Of a stretch of DNA of 64,000 bases, positions 26,756 to 39,873 are shown in pieces; the stretch's first letter is position 1; the number at the start of each line of letters is the position of its first letter. The position numbers and the translations under genes are program-made. The stretch spans positions 7,316,001 through 7,380,000 of the forward strand of contig NC_088681.1 in NCBI RefSeq assembly GCF_950023065.1. Reading direction: 5' to 3'. Below the pieces are notes generated by a model. The model was not told the origin of the DNA, did not search any database, and saw only the letters and a program-made list of their open reading frames with translations. Origin of the DNA: Planococcus citri. Lineage: Eukaryota; Arthropoda; Insecta; Hemiptera; Pseudococcidae.

Positions 26756-28860
26756 ACAATTTTCAACTTCATTTTTGGGGTTGAACTTCATTTCTGTTTT
26801 CGAACATTATTTTTCGTTCAAAACTTAATTTTTAGTTCAAACTTCATTTTTGGGTAAAAACTCTTTTCGGGATCAAACTTCATTTCTGTTTTTGAACATC
26901 ATTTTTGGTTCAAAACTTCATTTTCGGGGATGAACTTCATTTATTTTTTTAGAACATTATTATTTTGGCTGGAACTTCATTTTTAGCTCAAACTTCATTT
27001 TTGGTTCAAAACTTCATTTTTAGTTCGAACTTCGTTTTGGGTTCGGAACTTCATTTTTGGGTTCAAACTTCATTTTTGGGGCTGAACTTAGTTTCTTTTT
27101 TAGAACATTATTATTTTGGCCAAAACATCATTTTTAGCTCAAACTTCATTTTTGGTTCAAAACTTCGTTTTTAGTTCAAACTTCGTTTTGAGTCTGAAAC
27201 TTCATTTTTGGGTAAAAACTTTTTTGTTTGGGATCAAACTTGATTTCTGTTTTTGAACATCATTTTTTTGTTCAAAACTTCATTTTTGGGTTCAAACTGC
27301 ATTATCGGGACTGAACTTCATTTCTTTTTTAGAACATCATTATTTCGGCCAAAACTTCATTTTTAGCTCAAACTTCATTTTTGGTTCAAAACTTTATTTT
27401 TAGTTCAAACTTTGTTCTGGGTTCGAAACTTCATTTTTGGGTAGAAACTTTTTTGTTTGGGATCAAACTTAATTTCTGTTTTCGAACATCATTTTTTGTT
27501 CAAAACTTCATATTTTCTAGTTTGAACTTAATTTTTGGGTAAAAACTCTTTTCAGGATCAAGCTTCATTTCTGTTTTTGAACATCATTTTCGGTTAAAAA
27601 CTTCATTTTCGGGGGTTGAACTTCATTTCTGCTTTTGAACATGATTTTTTGGTCAAAACTTCATTTTTAGTTCAAACTTCATTTTTAGTTCAAACTTCAT
27701 TTTTGGTTTCAAACTTCATTTTTGGTTCAAAACTTGATTTTTGGGTTCAAACTTTTTTCTGTGGCTGAACTTCATTTCAGGTTCAAAACTTCATTTTTAG
27801 CGCCAAACTTCATTTTGCAATTGCAATTTATTATTGTGAATACTTCATTTTTTAAATTCTATACTTCATTTCCAAGTTGGAACTTTATTTTTGAATTAAG
27901 TAAGACTTTATTTTTATATTTTCTGAGCATTACTTTTACTTCTAGACTTCATTTTTGGTGTTAAATTTCATTTTCATTTAAAACACACTTGACTATTTGT
28001 GTTTAAAAAAGTTTTGTTTTGAGCACTTTTGTTTTGAAATTTCATTTTTGGTTTTCAACTGAATTTTTTGGTTGCAACTTCGTTTTAGAGTTTGAATTTG
28101 ATTTTTTTGGCTCAAACTTCATTTTTGGGTTCAAACTTTATTATAGGGGTTGAACTTCATTTTCGTTTTTTAACATCATTTTTGGTTAAAAACTTCATTT
28201 TTAGTTTCAAACATAATTTTTTTAGTTCTAAACTTGTTATGCATTTGCAATACATTATTGTGGAATGTGGAATTCTTCATTTTTCAAATTCTAAACTTCG
28301 TTTCCTAGCTTGAACTTTATTTTTGTTTAAACTCCATTTTTATTGGTGTAGTTTTGTTTTAAGCATCTTTTGTTTTGAAAATTCATTTTTGGTTTTCAAA
28401 CTCAATTTTTTAGTTTTGAACTTCGTTTTAGAGCTTGAACTTGATTTTTTTGGCTCAAACTTCAATTTTGGGTTTGAATTTCATCTCTGGTGTTGAACTT
28501 CATTTAGAGGAGGGAGAGGCTGAAATTCATTTAGGCTGAAAATTTCCACTTTTTCTAACGAAACATGATGTTTGGTTTTTAAGTCGATGTTTGATGATGC
28601 TATACTTGATTTTTTCATTCTTGTCTTCATCGTTCTTCAAATTTGTGCCCAGTTCAAACTTCATTGTTGGATTCGAATATTTTATTTTTGTTTTGAATCC
28701 TTGTTTTTGGGATTGAACTTCATTTTTGGTACCAAACTTTTTTGATTTTTGGGTTCAAGCTTCATTTTGGATGCAAACTTACAATTTTTTGGTTTGAAAA
28801 CTGAAAATGCTGCTTGAAAATGATAGACAAAGTTTCGAAACAAGAATGATGTTCGAAAAT
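26756..28860 (-). repeat. short-unit satellite array, reverse orientation (array 4)
   Basis: It has the same unit and orientation as array 3 (gttcaaacttcatttttggg and variants). Longer blocks repeat at irregular intervals: the phrase agaacattattattttggc occurs near 26952 and 27103, with a variant near 27331. The phrase tttttgtttgggatcaaact occurs near 27219 and 27450. Confidence 0.9.
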
Positions 28861-31800
28861 AAAATTCACGTCCCCCCCCCCTCAGTAATATTTCACTACT
28901 TTTTGCGAGAAACATTTCAAAAAAAAAAAAATGAATTGTTGGATTGCAACTTGCACTGACCCCCTCCCCCTCATATGCATTTGAAAAATCTTAAAATTTT
29001 CTTTAAAAAAATCCATCCATGATCGATTTTATTTTCAAAAATTTCACCCAAAAATCACTTAAAGAAAAAAAACCATACGAACTATTAACCTTACAAACAC
29101 ATTGAATCGACTCACCCTCCTCCACCATCATCTCCATCAATCACGCATCCTCTCAACGACCGCACGAATAAGTACATATAAATCGCGCATACCATCTCTT
29201 TATGATTTTTATAGCCGAGTATTTCCACAACCCCGACCTCATGCGATCCATTCTCCATTCATATACACCTAAGAATGAATTACACGCAGCTCGCAGACGT
29301 GTGGAATTATATCGACACATCCTCACCGTGCAGCAAACAACATCCATAGCCATCAAATAAAAAACCCATCACGACAAGAAGCGAAAAGAGCTAGACCAGA
29401 CAAACCCCGCCGTATAGTACATCATAAGGAAAGAAGGAATCAATAATAAAACTAAAAAGAAGACGAAGAAAAAAAAATAGCGCATCAACAATCCATAAAC
29501 TCTCGCTGCTCGTTTTCCTTCCGAATAAAGAAAAAAAAATGCCATAAAAATTGTAAACACGCGAGAGATAGAAGAGAGACCACGATACCGCTAACATGAT
29601 AAACACGGTTTAGCTGATCACATCTGCAAGAAATCTCGCCGCCTCGTAAAGCACATCCATAATATAGACGAACACCTTCCAATTAATTGAAATAGGTATC
29701 GTATGTGTGTGTAGTATAAGATGAAATCACAGCTATATAATAAAACACCCGAAACTGGCCGACCCTTTGTACGAGTACGTATCTGAAATCTTATGGAGCA
29801 GAAGCAGATAAAAATGCTATCAAAGTGTCGCATAAATGACAACATTAAGTGGGCAGTATCACGACAATCACGACGATGATGAGACAAATAGGTGGAAAAA
29901 ATTACATCGTTTTGCAGGGGGGAGCCAGAGCCAGAGCCAGAGCCAAAGACATGAACGAGATCACACCTAAGTCATCCGCACCCTTCTGATTTTACTCTAA
30001 AACTAGGTCTATAAGCCTCGAAACGTGTCATTATTGTAGAGTATACTTTTACACAACACGTAGGTATACCTAAAATAATTGAGAGATGTTAAAAATATTG
30101 ATATTAATTCATACTTGTAAAAAAATAAATAATGTATAATAAACATCCCAAAAAGGCCAAAAGGGTTCGAAGTAGATCTCCCTTCCCTTGGTGTTTTTTT
30201 TTCATCCATATGTGCACATCTTATACTCGTATATATAGGTTGTTTGGCGTGCTTGAAAACGTTTCAATTAAATCTGTATTGTATTCTTCACCCACATACT
30301 TAATTTTACGACTTGAACCGTCTCGATTATCTCGTTATAGTGTCCTCGTAAAATACGTTTCCTTACACGGTGTAAAATTAATGGCTCGAAGAAGAAAGAC
30401 CGCAGTGCAGCTCGCCTGCGATGAGGCGCATTGCACCGCGCGTAATTCCAATTCCGAAAACCTGGCCATTCACGTTCGTTGGTTGGCTGCTTAGTCGTTC
30501 ACTGGATACTGATGCTGGGTACTCCTCTCGCACGCATGCTAATTATACACATCTCGATTTATTTCTCCTCCTTTTTCCGACGCAGTCCAACATACCTTGT
30601 ACTTCTCCACCAGGTATGTGTGTATTTTTAAAGGTACACGTAGGTGTGAAAATATTCGCCTCAGTGTCCTTGCAATCGCTTCCAATCTTCCATCATCGCA
30701 GCATCTGACTGCTGTGATGGCGATAATTTGTCACCCTTGGTGAAAAACCAAAAGCAAAAAAACAGGTTCGAATAAACCCATACCTATGATTAGATAACAG
30801 CTTAATACACATTGATAAGGTCTACTTATAGGATCCCTTCTTGTTAAACTAGGCTCACCACGTTCTAATATCTTTATTTGAGATCGATGTAGGTAAATAT
30901 GTTATAAATCAAATTTTGACGTTATAAAAACAAACCACGATGCGATCTAACATTGATTAGAAATAATACGCTGTCCTCCTTCTTCAACACAGCTATATAC
31001 CGTTCTGTACACAAATTCGGCCAACGTTTTGGTAAACAGTCAACGATGACGATGAGAGGACGCGTTTGAGGAAACGAGAAAAAGGCTCATCGCATCGCTA
31101 CTGGATTAGGGGTACGTATAATGGCGACATGTATACTTTACAGCACAGTGTTACCAGCAGCAGTCGACAGTTCGTCATCGTCAAAGCTGCGAATTCACAT
31201 AGACAAGGGTAGGTATATGTATGGTACACATTACAACTGCATGCCTCTTCTTGCAGGCTTCTCTTTTTATTCGTATGTGTTTCTCTATCTAGCACACACA
31301 CCCCTTACTTTTTGATCGTCGCGTTGTCGGTAGCTAGCAACCAAATAAACAAATAATATGGCGAACTGTGCTAACACATCTACCAACCATCACGTCGTTA
31401 TTAACAATTCGAACCCCCGAAAAAACTTTTACCCTTTGGTGCTCACAGGCCGCCGAGCCGCGCGAATCGAATTATAAATACGTGTAATTCGACTCCCCTC
31501 CCATCACGTATCTATTTTCCGAGTTTTTCTAGTATGGTTTGGTTGCCGTTTGCTATACCATGCATCGACCGAGTTGGAACAAAAAAAAGAAAAATAACAA
31601 TGGCTAGGTACTTTCGAGAGAAAAAAAGGGTGTTATAATACGCTTTTTAAAATTACAGATGTTATAAATGGCGTCAGTGAACTTTTACAATGAGAAGAAA
31701 GTAATTGGAGATTGTTTTGTAGCATAAGTTACACGCAGACTGAGCTGGACTAAAAAGCTCTTAAAGATTGTCTGATGCGAGCCGACGACGATGACGCCTA

Positions 31801-32129
31801 TATACGACAGCAACTACCCCTTTATTTTTTTAATACATTTTTTGCAACAACAACGCTTTAGAAAAACGTGTACACTTTGTTGTTTTTACCGCATCGGGTA
31901 CTTTAGTCAATGAGTACTTGGCCTATTAAGAGATAAACAGACACAGAGTGATTTATACCTACCTTGGGGTAGGTGTAGTGTGTGTTTGGATACGTTTTCG
32001 AGTACCCAAGAATGAATATTTTTGAAGGGAAATTAGGTGTGGGAGTTTAGAAATACGTCTGTACTCGCTGATGAAAATATTTTTCTAATTGGTGGCAAAT
32101 ATGCTACGTAACGCGACGAGTTTGTCTTA
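28861..32129. other. AT-rich unique intron sequence
   Basis: No gene was recognised. Positions 30380-30500 are locally richer in G and C. They contain a plus-strand frame ending MARRRKTAVQLACDEAHC and onward to a stop, whose family I do not recognise. A gccaga repeat (four copies) lies near 29922-29945. Confidence 0.45.
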
Positions 32130-33510
32130 AAATTGAATTTACAGGCCAGAATCGAGATCAGCGTCCCAAATAATATAGAATTCGATATGTCACTCGATAT
32201 TTTGCCAAAAACGAAAATAAGCCCCCCTGACCCCCATTTTGGGGGCTCAAAAAGGGCTATTTTTCAAAAAAATGGTAAAAAAGCATCATGCATATCGATT
32301 TCAAGGTTATTGACCACGCTGATTCCGAATTTGAGGCTATTTTTCAGATTAACAAATGCTATGTCAAGTTACACTGGTTTACATGATGAATTCGGCCATA
32401 AAATTGACTTTAAGTGCCAGAACCGAGTTCAGCGTGCCAAAAAACATAGAATTCGATATGTCACTCGATATTCTGCCATAAACGGTGATAGGCCCCCTTA
32501 AACCCCATTTTGGGGGCTCAAAAGGGACTATTTTTGAAAAAATGGCAAAAAAGCATCATGCATACCGACTTTAAGGTTATTGACCACGCTGATTCAGAAT
32601 TTGAGGTTATTTTTTAGATTAACGAATGTTAGGCTACGTCAAGTTACACTGGTTTACATGATGAATTTGGTTAAAAAAATCAACTTTAAGTGCCGAAATC
32701 GAGTTCAGCGTGCCAAAAAACATAGAATTCGATATGTCACTCCATATTTTGCCATAAACGAGGATAGACTCCCTCAAACCCCATTTTGGGGCCCAAAAGG
32801 GGCTATTTTTCCAAAAATGACAAAACTGGCATCATGCATATCAATTTCATGGTTTTAGAGCACGCTGATTCCGAATTTGACGTTATTTTTCAGATCAATA
32901 AACACTATATCCAGTTACGCTGGCTTACATGATGAATTTGCCTTAAAACCCAACTTTGAATGCCAGAATCGAGATCAGCGTCTCAAAAACTATAGATGTC
33001 GATATGTCACTCGATATTTCGCCATAACCGAGGATAAACCCCCTGAAACCCCATTTTGGGGCCCCAAAAGGGGCCATTTTTTCAAATTGGCAAAAATGGC
33101 ATCATGCATATCGATTTCATGGTTTTCGAACACGCTGATTCCAAATTTGAGGTCATTTTTCAGATTTATAAACGCTATATCAAGTTATACCGGTTTACAC
33201 GATGAATTTGGGTTGGAAATCGATTTTAAATGCCAGAATCGAGTTCAGCGTCCCATACACCTTAGAAATCGATATGTCACTCGATATTTTATCATGAATG
33301 AAGATAAGCCCCCTTAAACCCCATTTTGGGGGCCCAAAAGGGGGTATTTTTCAAAAAATTACAAAAATAGCATCACGCATATCGATTTCAAGGTTTTCGG
33401 CCACGCTGATTTCGAATCTGAGGTCATTTTTCAGATTAGTGGAAGGTATATCAAGTTATACGATGATTTTACCTTTGAATCGATTTTTAAATGGAAAAAT
33501 CCAATCAAAA
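32130..33510 (+). repeat. tandem array, about five units of 270 bp
   Basis: The phrase cgatatgtcactcgatattt starts at about 32183, 32454, 32730, 33000 and 33270 (spacings 271, 276, 270, 270). Each unit also holds cagaatcgagatcagcgt, ccattttgggg(c)c, gcatcatgcatatcgatttc, cacgctgattccgaatttga and gttacactggtttacatgat. Units differ by scattered substitutions. Frames of up to 146 residues are by-products of unit length being near a multiple of three. Confidence 0.92.
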
Positions 33511-35632
33511 TCGTAAACGAAACAGAAAATTCAAATTGACCATACTAAAGCCTAATACTTGGGCTAAAAAAAAAAAAAAAAACAAGAAACAATATTTCAA
33601 ATCTTACATTAACTATAAAACCATTTCCCATCTATCCCATACGAGCAAAAATACCTGCTATTCGGTAAATTTGAAATATTTCTCATAATTTCACACGTTC
33701 GTGTACCTCGACAAGTCCCCCCATCGGTATACTCGTATGCTACCCTGCGGGATAATCATTTCTTCCTTCTTCATAAATCACGCCGGTTTATTCTCATATT
33801 TCGATGAGTTTACTCGGCCTCGGATGACTGATCGTTCGGCAAAAGCGAAACGATAAGAGAGATGGCTGTCTCCGTTCTTCAAGACGAGCACCTAACTCGG
33901 CACGCGGTACCGGTTAAGGAATTATAAAGGACGGCTCGACGACTCGAGCACACACACCACCAAATTATAATGAAAAATTGTCACAGGAAGAGTGCATGAC
34001 AGTTGACGTCTCTGCCTCTGCCTCTACCTCTATAGTACAGAGACGCCTTCTTTTTTTTTGCACTAACAGTAGGTCAATTAAAGAATGTGTTGAACATACG
34101 TTGCTTGTGCTGCTGTATGTAGACTACAAACTTGTTCGACGTGTGTTTTGATTTACTGTCTTAAATTTTTCTTATGCATTTTTCCCCCTTGTATATATTG
34201 TCACGCTGACGAAAGTTTTATATTTTGGAGTTATTTTTAGACAAATTGAAGAGGCGATCTGGCATACGTAGACTTATTCCCTACCTTGGTATAAGAGAAA
34301 ATGAAGATACCTGAAATTGGTACATATATGAAACCAGGTGAATGCATTTTACAACACAATAGCCAAAACAATTGCGGGTGGCTACAGAGATGTGATGTTT
34401 TTTGCAACCTTTTCGTATTGTGTTCCATATTTTTCAAACGGTGTTTCCTAGAATTACTCTACAAAAATAACCGAAACACGTTTCGTCTTCCTGCTTCTTT
34501 TATTTTTGTATCCGAGTCCACGACGAAGAAGACGACGAGGCAAGGCAAGGCAATACTCTTAGCACTATAAATGGATGATACTAATGTGTCAATTTTACAC
34601 AAATGGATGGTATTTAAAGCACTATGATTATGTCTGCTGCGGTGTTGGTGTCGCTGCAGCGTGTATGATTACGAAAGAGTACCACTAATGATAGCCTACG
34701 TTTGGTTGAATGAATTGGGATTTTAGTTGAGCAGAAAAACTGGTCGTTTTGTGTGTCCATGTCCAGCATACGTACCTACGTACGTACCATCGGGGTGCTT
34801 TTTCACAAAGACTCGCACGTATATCTTTAAATAATATAATATTCCTTCCTATCGAACACATGTCGAAGTTGCAGCGTACATTTTAACAACCTGTAATTTA
34901 CACAGTGTCTCTTCTCTTATAATAAGAAGCTCTTTTAATTTAAATATTTACTTTTTTCACTTCTTTTTTCGTGCCTGTGTGTGTGTGTGTGTAAGGAGTA
35001 ATTAGCGTGTTCGCGTATAATTTTTAATAATACGCTACACACACACACGGAAACAAAAAAAGGACCTCTGAAGATGAAGCTCTATAGGCGTGATAATTGA
35101 GAGAATAACAATTAAAAGCTATTAATAGTCGTTCGACATCCATGTTGCGGTGGGTTGTTTATTTGGGAATTTTTCTTCTTTCTCGTATTCCTTGTTGTTC
35201 TTTTTTCTCGTATTGTGTGAGTTCGGTGCGTGCATATTATGCATGAGAGATCGGCGTTTGCTTGGTGTGAAAAACAGAGCTAAACGGAGAGGAAGGAGCA
35301 GGCGAGCGAAAAAAACCATCGCATGTGGTAGTTAACACATGTTGAAGAAATCAAAGCTTTACTTGGCGAGCAGATAAAACGCACGTTAACGTTAGGTTGT
35401 TTGTAAGATATATAAATATTTTTATTACCGGTACACTACATAGTGTGAATTACTTATTACAGCACGTTAAGTAACGGTGTATAAGACGATGGCGTCGAGT
35501 ACCGACACAAAATGGCGAAAATTTATCATTTTTCCAGATCCATCCCCCCTTTGGTTGGTATTCTCACGATATTGATCGTGTTCGATCGATCCCTCGATGA
35601 AAAGAGCTTAACTAGATTTGAAAAAGAATTCA
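33511..35632. other. AT-rich unique intron sequence with a GT/CA inverted microsatellite pair
   Basis: No gene was seen. A GT run at 34976-34992 is followed at about 35036-35049 by a CA run, so transcripts could form a short hairpin. A palindromic cgtacctacgtacgtaccat phrase lies near 34769. Confidence 0.5.
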
Positions 35633-36524
35633 ATTTTTGGAAGAGTAAGATCTGAAACCTTCACAATCGAAATTTCAAAGACCTGGACTGATTTTTCAAT
35701 TTTTGGTGAATTTTTGAAAAATCTTTGAGCCAAAAAAAAATAGAAAAAAATCAAAATTTCGCCAAATTGGTCTAGAAAGCTGAAATTTGGCAAGTACCCT
35801 ATATTCAACCCCCAGAATCTATTGAAAACGGTTTCGACCCGTTTTGAGCAGTTCTGGAGCCTCCAGTAAACTTCCTAAAAGTTGAAATTCCCACAAAATT
35901 TCACCTAATGGAGTTGGAAAGCTAAAATTTACCTTAAACTCCAATTTCAACATTCCTGAGTCGACCAAAGGAGATTTCAAACCATTCTGGAGCCTCCAGC
36001 CATATTTTGGAAATTCCAGATATTCCAAAAATGCCACAAAAACCGTCCAACTCGATTTCAAAATATTTCTAATTACCGATTTTCGGAAGAGTAAGATCTG
36101 AAACCTTCGCAATCAAAATTTCAAAGACCTGGACTAATTTTTCAATTTTTGGTGAATTTTTGAAAAATCTTTGAGCCAAAAAAAAATAGAAAAAAAATCA
36201 AAATTTCGCCAAATTGGTCTAGAAAGCTGAAATTTGGCAAGTACCCTATATTCAACCCCCAGAATCTATTGAAAACGGTTTCGACCCGTTTTGAGCAGTT
36301 CTGGAGCCTCCAGTAAACTTCCTAAAAGTTGAAATTCCCACAAAATTTCACCTAATGGAGCTGGAAAGCTAAAATTTACCTTAAGCTCCAATTTCAACAT
36401 TCCTGAGTCGACCGAAGGAGGTTTCAAGCCATTCTGGAGCCTCCAGCTATATTTTGGAAACTCCAGATACTCAAAAAATTCCACAAAAACCGTCCAACTC
36501 ATTTTCAAAATATTTCTAATCACC
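35633..36524. repeat. tandem duplication of a 446-bp unit (CTGGAG family)
   Basis: The phrase aagagtaagatctgaaacct starts at 35641 and again at 36087. Both copies then run through ccaaattggtctagaaagct, cagttctggagcctccagta, atggagttggaaagctaaaa (one base differs) and cattctggagcctccagc. Copy 2 degrades after about 36512. The minus-strand frames at 35819-36112 and 36266-36610 are duplicates of each other and follow the repeat, so I do not call them genes. Confidence 0.92.
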
Positions 36525-37785
36525 TCTTCTCTCACACCAAGAATTACTTTCGTGTCCAAAAATGACTCATTCAGCATCGAAAATCTCACAACATCTAATT
36601 TTCGTCCCATAATCCTACATATGCGAATCCTCTCCCTTTTTTTTATCCCTAAAACTGCTCACAATTCTCTCGTAACAGTTACACATCCTTCTATACGTAC
36701 AATTTGCTGTGTGTGGCCAGTTTGTAACTTTGTACTGTATCGGAAACTTATCCTGGTAATTGGCGAGTCGTCGACGAGCTACGTTGGCGTTGATTTTAAC
36801 ATCTGTCAATCATCGTACGAGGCTATGGGCTTTTTGAAAAATTCGTCTCGGACGGAGATTTTTTGAGGCCTGCGAATACTTTCGGGTCGTGCGCGTCCGG
36901 GCTAATGAACGCCCTCTCACATACGTACATAGGGGAACATCTGTTTAAGGGGTTGATCGGGTACGAGTATACCGGGAAATAGAGAGAAGAGTGAACCGAT
37001 TCTGCGGAGTAGAACGGGGATGCGCATTGACCTTCGGGACCGGAGCTGAGACCGACAGGCAGATGTGCGTTCTGGTCTACTCGTATTCGTATTCGTGCAA
37101 CTGTATGCAGTGTGCATTGCATTGCTATGTGTATGTATATGTGAGATGTTTTGTTGTTGTGTCCCTGCCACGACGCAGGCATAATATACAGAAAAAAGAG
37201 AAAGACTTTGTATGTGCATCACTATAGCTAGCTATACCATATCCTTAATCCTATTCGCGAGGAACTGACTTAGCGACTTAAAATTACCAACAGTCTTTTA
37301 CAAAAACGCCTGCGCGTTCCAAGTCGTCTCCTATAAGGTACGAGTCTCAACAATGAAACGATATTGTGGCTTTTTTGTGCATTCGAGTAAACACATCAAT
37401 CGTATTATAAGAATATAAGAATAAGAATACCGGATGAATTCTTTATATTTATGCACGAATTCACCCCCTCCCCCCGTCCCTTATATCTCCTTCTCGTCGA
37501 CCTGCAGAAAGAAGCGGTACTGCCATTATATGCATAGGTTTTTCATTTGAGGGTATTCGAGGAAGAAATTGGCTTAATTGAGACTATACTCTTTGGATAG
37601 GTTTTTAGCCAAAGGGTATTTTAATTATTTATTCGAAAATAGCCCTGCCCTACAAAAAAAAAAGAACCTCAACGAGGTAAAAGATTTTTTAAACCGGATG
37701 AAGCTGAAAGGAAAAAAGAATAAAGATGCAAAAATACCTACATCATCACAAAAAATTCAGACACGAAAGTGCATTTTTCGATGAA
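36525..37785. other. unique intron sequence
   Basis: No gene was recognised. Overlapping frames on both strands at 36823-37227 cover a somewhat GC-richer stretch without family resemblance. Confidence 0.4.
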
Positions 37786-39260
37786 AGGTGAATTTTTGAA
37801 AATCCAAAAATTGAAAAAATTCAAATTTCATCGAATTGACCTAGAAAGCTGAAATTTGGCAAGTATACTATTTTCAGTCCTCAAAATCGATTGAAAACGG
37901 TTTCGATCCCTTTTTGGCATTTTTGGGGCCTCAGACAGATTTTTGAGAGTTGAAATTTCACACAAAATTTTACCCAATGGAGTAGGAAAGCTCGAATTTA
38001 CTTGTTTTTTCTAATTTTTAACATGCTGAATGAATTGAAGATGGTTTCGAGCTGTTCTGGAGTCTCCTGCCATAGTAAGGAAAATGCAGATTTTCAAAAA
38101 AGCTTGTGAAAACTAGAACTTTGAAAAATCTTCTGTTTAAAGACCTTGAAAAATTCTATAAAAATCGAAAAATGAATTCGAGCGACTCGTATTTTTGATT
38201 GCTGGTAGTATTCGATAATTTTTAACATGTCAACTCTCCCCCCCCCCCCCCTATGAACACTCACCATCCTACAAGGCAAGAGTTATTGAAGGCAGTAAAG
38301 GAAAGAACTTAGTCAAACGAGGGTGCAAATAAATGCTAAAGAGCATTTTTTCGATTTTTAGTAAATTTTTAAAAATCAAATTGGGGCCAAAAATGAAAAA
38401 AAAAGATCAAAATTTTACTAAATTTACATAGAAACCTGAAATTTAAAATGTTCCTCCCCCCACCCTATCCCTCGAAACGATTATAAAACAGTTTGATCCA
38501 TACTGAGTAGTTATGGAGCCTCCAGAAAATTTTTAAAAATTGAAATTTTTACAAAATGAGAATTTCAGAGGTAAAAAGGTAAATTTTATAATTTCTGGTG
38601 AATTTTTGGAAACAAAATTTGGTCTAAAAATGAAAGAAAAAATCAAATTTCAGGTAAAAAGGTAAATTTTATGAATTCTGGTGAATTTTTGGAAACAAAA
38701 TTCGGTTCAAAAATTTAAAAAAAATATCAAAATTTCACCATTTCAATTTTGAAAGCTAAAAGATACGTGAACTATTTTCGACCCCCCCCCCCCCTCCATC
38801 GATAGGAAACGGTGTTGATCAGTTCTAGGAGTCTCCGGAAGATTTTAAAAAATTGAAATTTTCACAAAATGAGAAATTCAGGCAAAAAGGTGAATTTTAT
38901 AATTTCTGGTGAATTTTTAGAAACGAAATTGAGCCCAAAACTTTGGAAAAAATCAAAATTTCACCACATTAATTTTGAAAACTGAAACACAAGTGCCTTA
39001 TTTTTGACCCCCAAAATCGATAGGAAAAGGTTTTGATCAGTTCTGGAGCCTCTAGATAATTTTTGAAAGCTGAAATTTTCAAAAAATTTTACTCATAATG
39101 AGACGTTGAAAACCTACAATTTACTTTGAATCGTAATTTCAACATTTTCTGAGTCAATTAGAGTTAGTTTCAAGCCGTTCTGGAGCCTCCAGCCGAATTT
39201 TGGAAACTCCAGATTATCAAAAAGTTCCATAAAAACTGCCTATAAACCAACTTCAGTAAG
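37786..39260. repeat. diverged CTGGAG-family repeats
   Basis: The block contains four or more decayed copies of the repeat at 35.6-36.5 kb, in the same orientation. Markers are gacctagaaagctgaaattt near 37840, ttctggagtctcctgcc near 38056, atggagcctccagaaaat near 38513 and ttctggagcctccagccg near 39178. The phrase tgaattttataatttctggt recurs with a spacing of roughly 100-200 bp at 38.58-38.91 kb. Confidence 0.75.
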
Positions 39261-39371
39261 TACAAACGTGATTGGAGGCTTATTAGCCAACCACACTTGA
39301 ACGATTACACACCATTTTTCCAAAATCAGTTCCAGCTGGTTCAACCCAATTGACAAAAATTTGGATAAAAA

Positions 39372-39629
39372 TGCTAGATAATAGCTAGCTAATCACGCTA
39401 CAATTGCGCTAGCGCACTAGCGCGATTTTGGGACTCTCTGCTAGCTTTTTTTCACCAGTGTTTCACGCTAGAAAATCACTAGCAAAAAGCTAGCGTGTTC
39501 GTTAAAAGAAAGCGAGCCTCAGCTAGGAAAAAGCTAGCAGAAAGCTAGCGTTTTGTGCAGTTTTCGGATTTTTTTGAGCGATAAAAATGCTAGCAGAACA
39601 TGTTGCTTCTTTCTCAGCTCGCTATACGC
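39372..39629. repeat. GCTAG-rich subterminal cluster, left
   Basis: More than a dozen gctag or ctagc motifs lie within about 260 bp. Several are the full palindrome gctagc (for example in aatagctagcta and aaaagctagcgt), and gcgctagcgcactagcgcg is a dense palindromic core near 39407. Confidence 0.85.
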
Positions 39630-39807
39630 TAGCATTCCACTAAATAAAATAATAATCACCCATTAAAGTCAAAATTTTATTTTCAAAAATTAAAAGAGTG
39701 GGGTTAGGTACCCTCAATTTTGAGAATTTCTTCATGTCTGAATTCCCCTTATCACAAGGAATTTTTTAAGACCTAATTTACCTACGAAAATTTTCCTACC
39801 TAATTAA

Positions 39808-39873
39808 CGGGGATTCGAACCAGCAACTCTATGTTCCTAACTACCTACGCTTAACGACATGGCCACGACGGAG
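39808..39873 (-). other. tRNA-like sequence (possible tRNA-derived SINE head)
   Basis: On the minus strand the order is tccgtcgtggcc, then an A-box-like tggccatgtcgttaagcg (39865-39848), then 26 bases, then a consensus B box ggttcgaatcc (39821-39811). This is the arrangement of the internal RNA polymerase III promoter of a tRNA, and the 5' part looks like a Ser-type tRNA. The anticodon arm does not fold well and the 3' acceptor strand is not evident. It therefore looks like a tRNA-derived SINE head or a decayed tRNA copy, not a working tRNA. No second copy was seen in the window. Confidence 0.55.

Noticed and set aside
30132..30494. 120-residue plus-strand frame ending in a basic, Cys-containing segment
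   Set aside because: It is outside repeats and slightly GC-richer, but shows no family resemblance, no promoter or splice context, and no convincing codon bias.
32877..33317. 146-residue plus-strand open frame
   Set aside because: It spans two units of the 270-bp tandem repeat; the unit length is a multiple of three, so the frame persists by construction.
35819..36610. Two similar minus-strand frames (97 and 114 residues)
   Set aside because: They are duplicates produced by the 446-bp tandem duplication and have no recognisable domain.
37490..37535. Possible exon acceptor (ttctttctgcag on the minus strand) considered for the next hth exon
   Set aside because: The frame after it (VDEKEI, then stop) does not match the Meis family.
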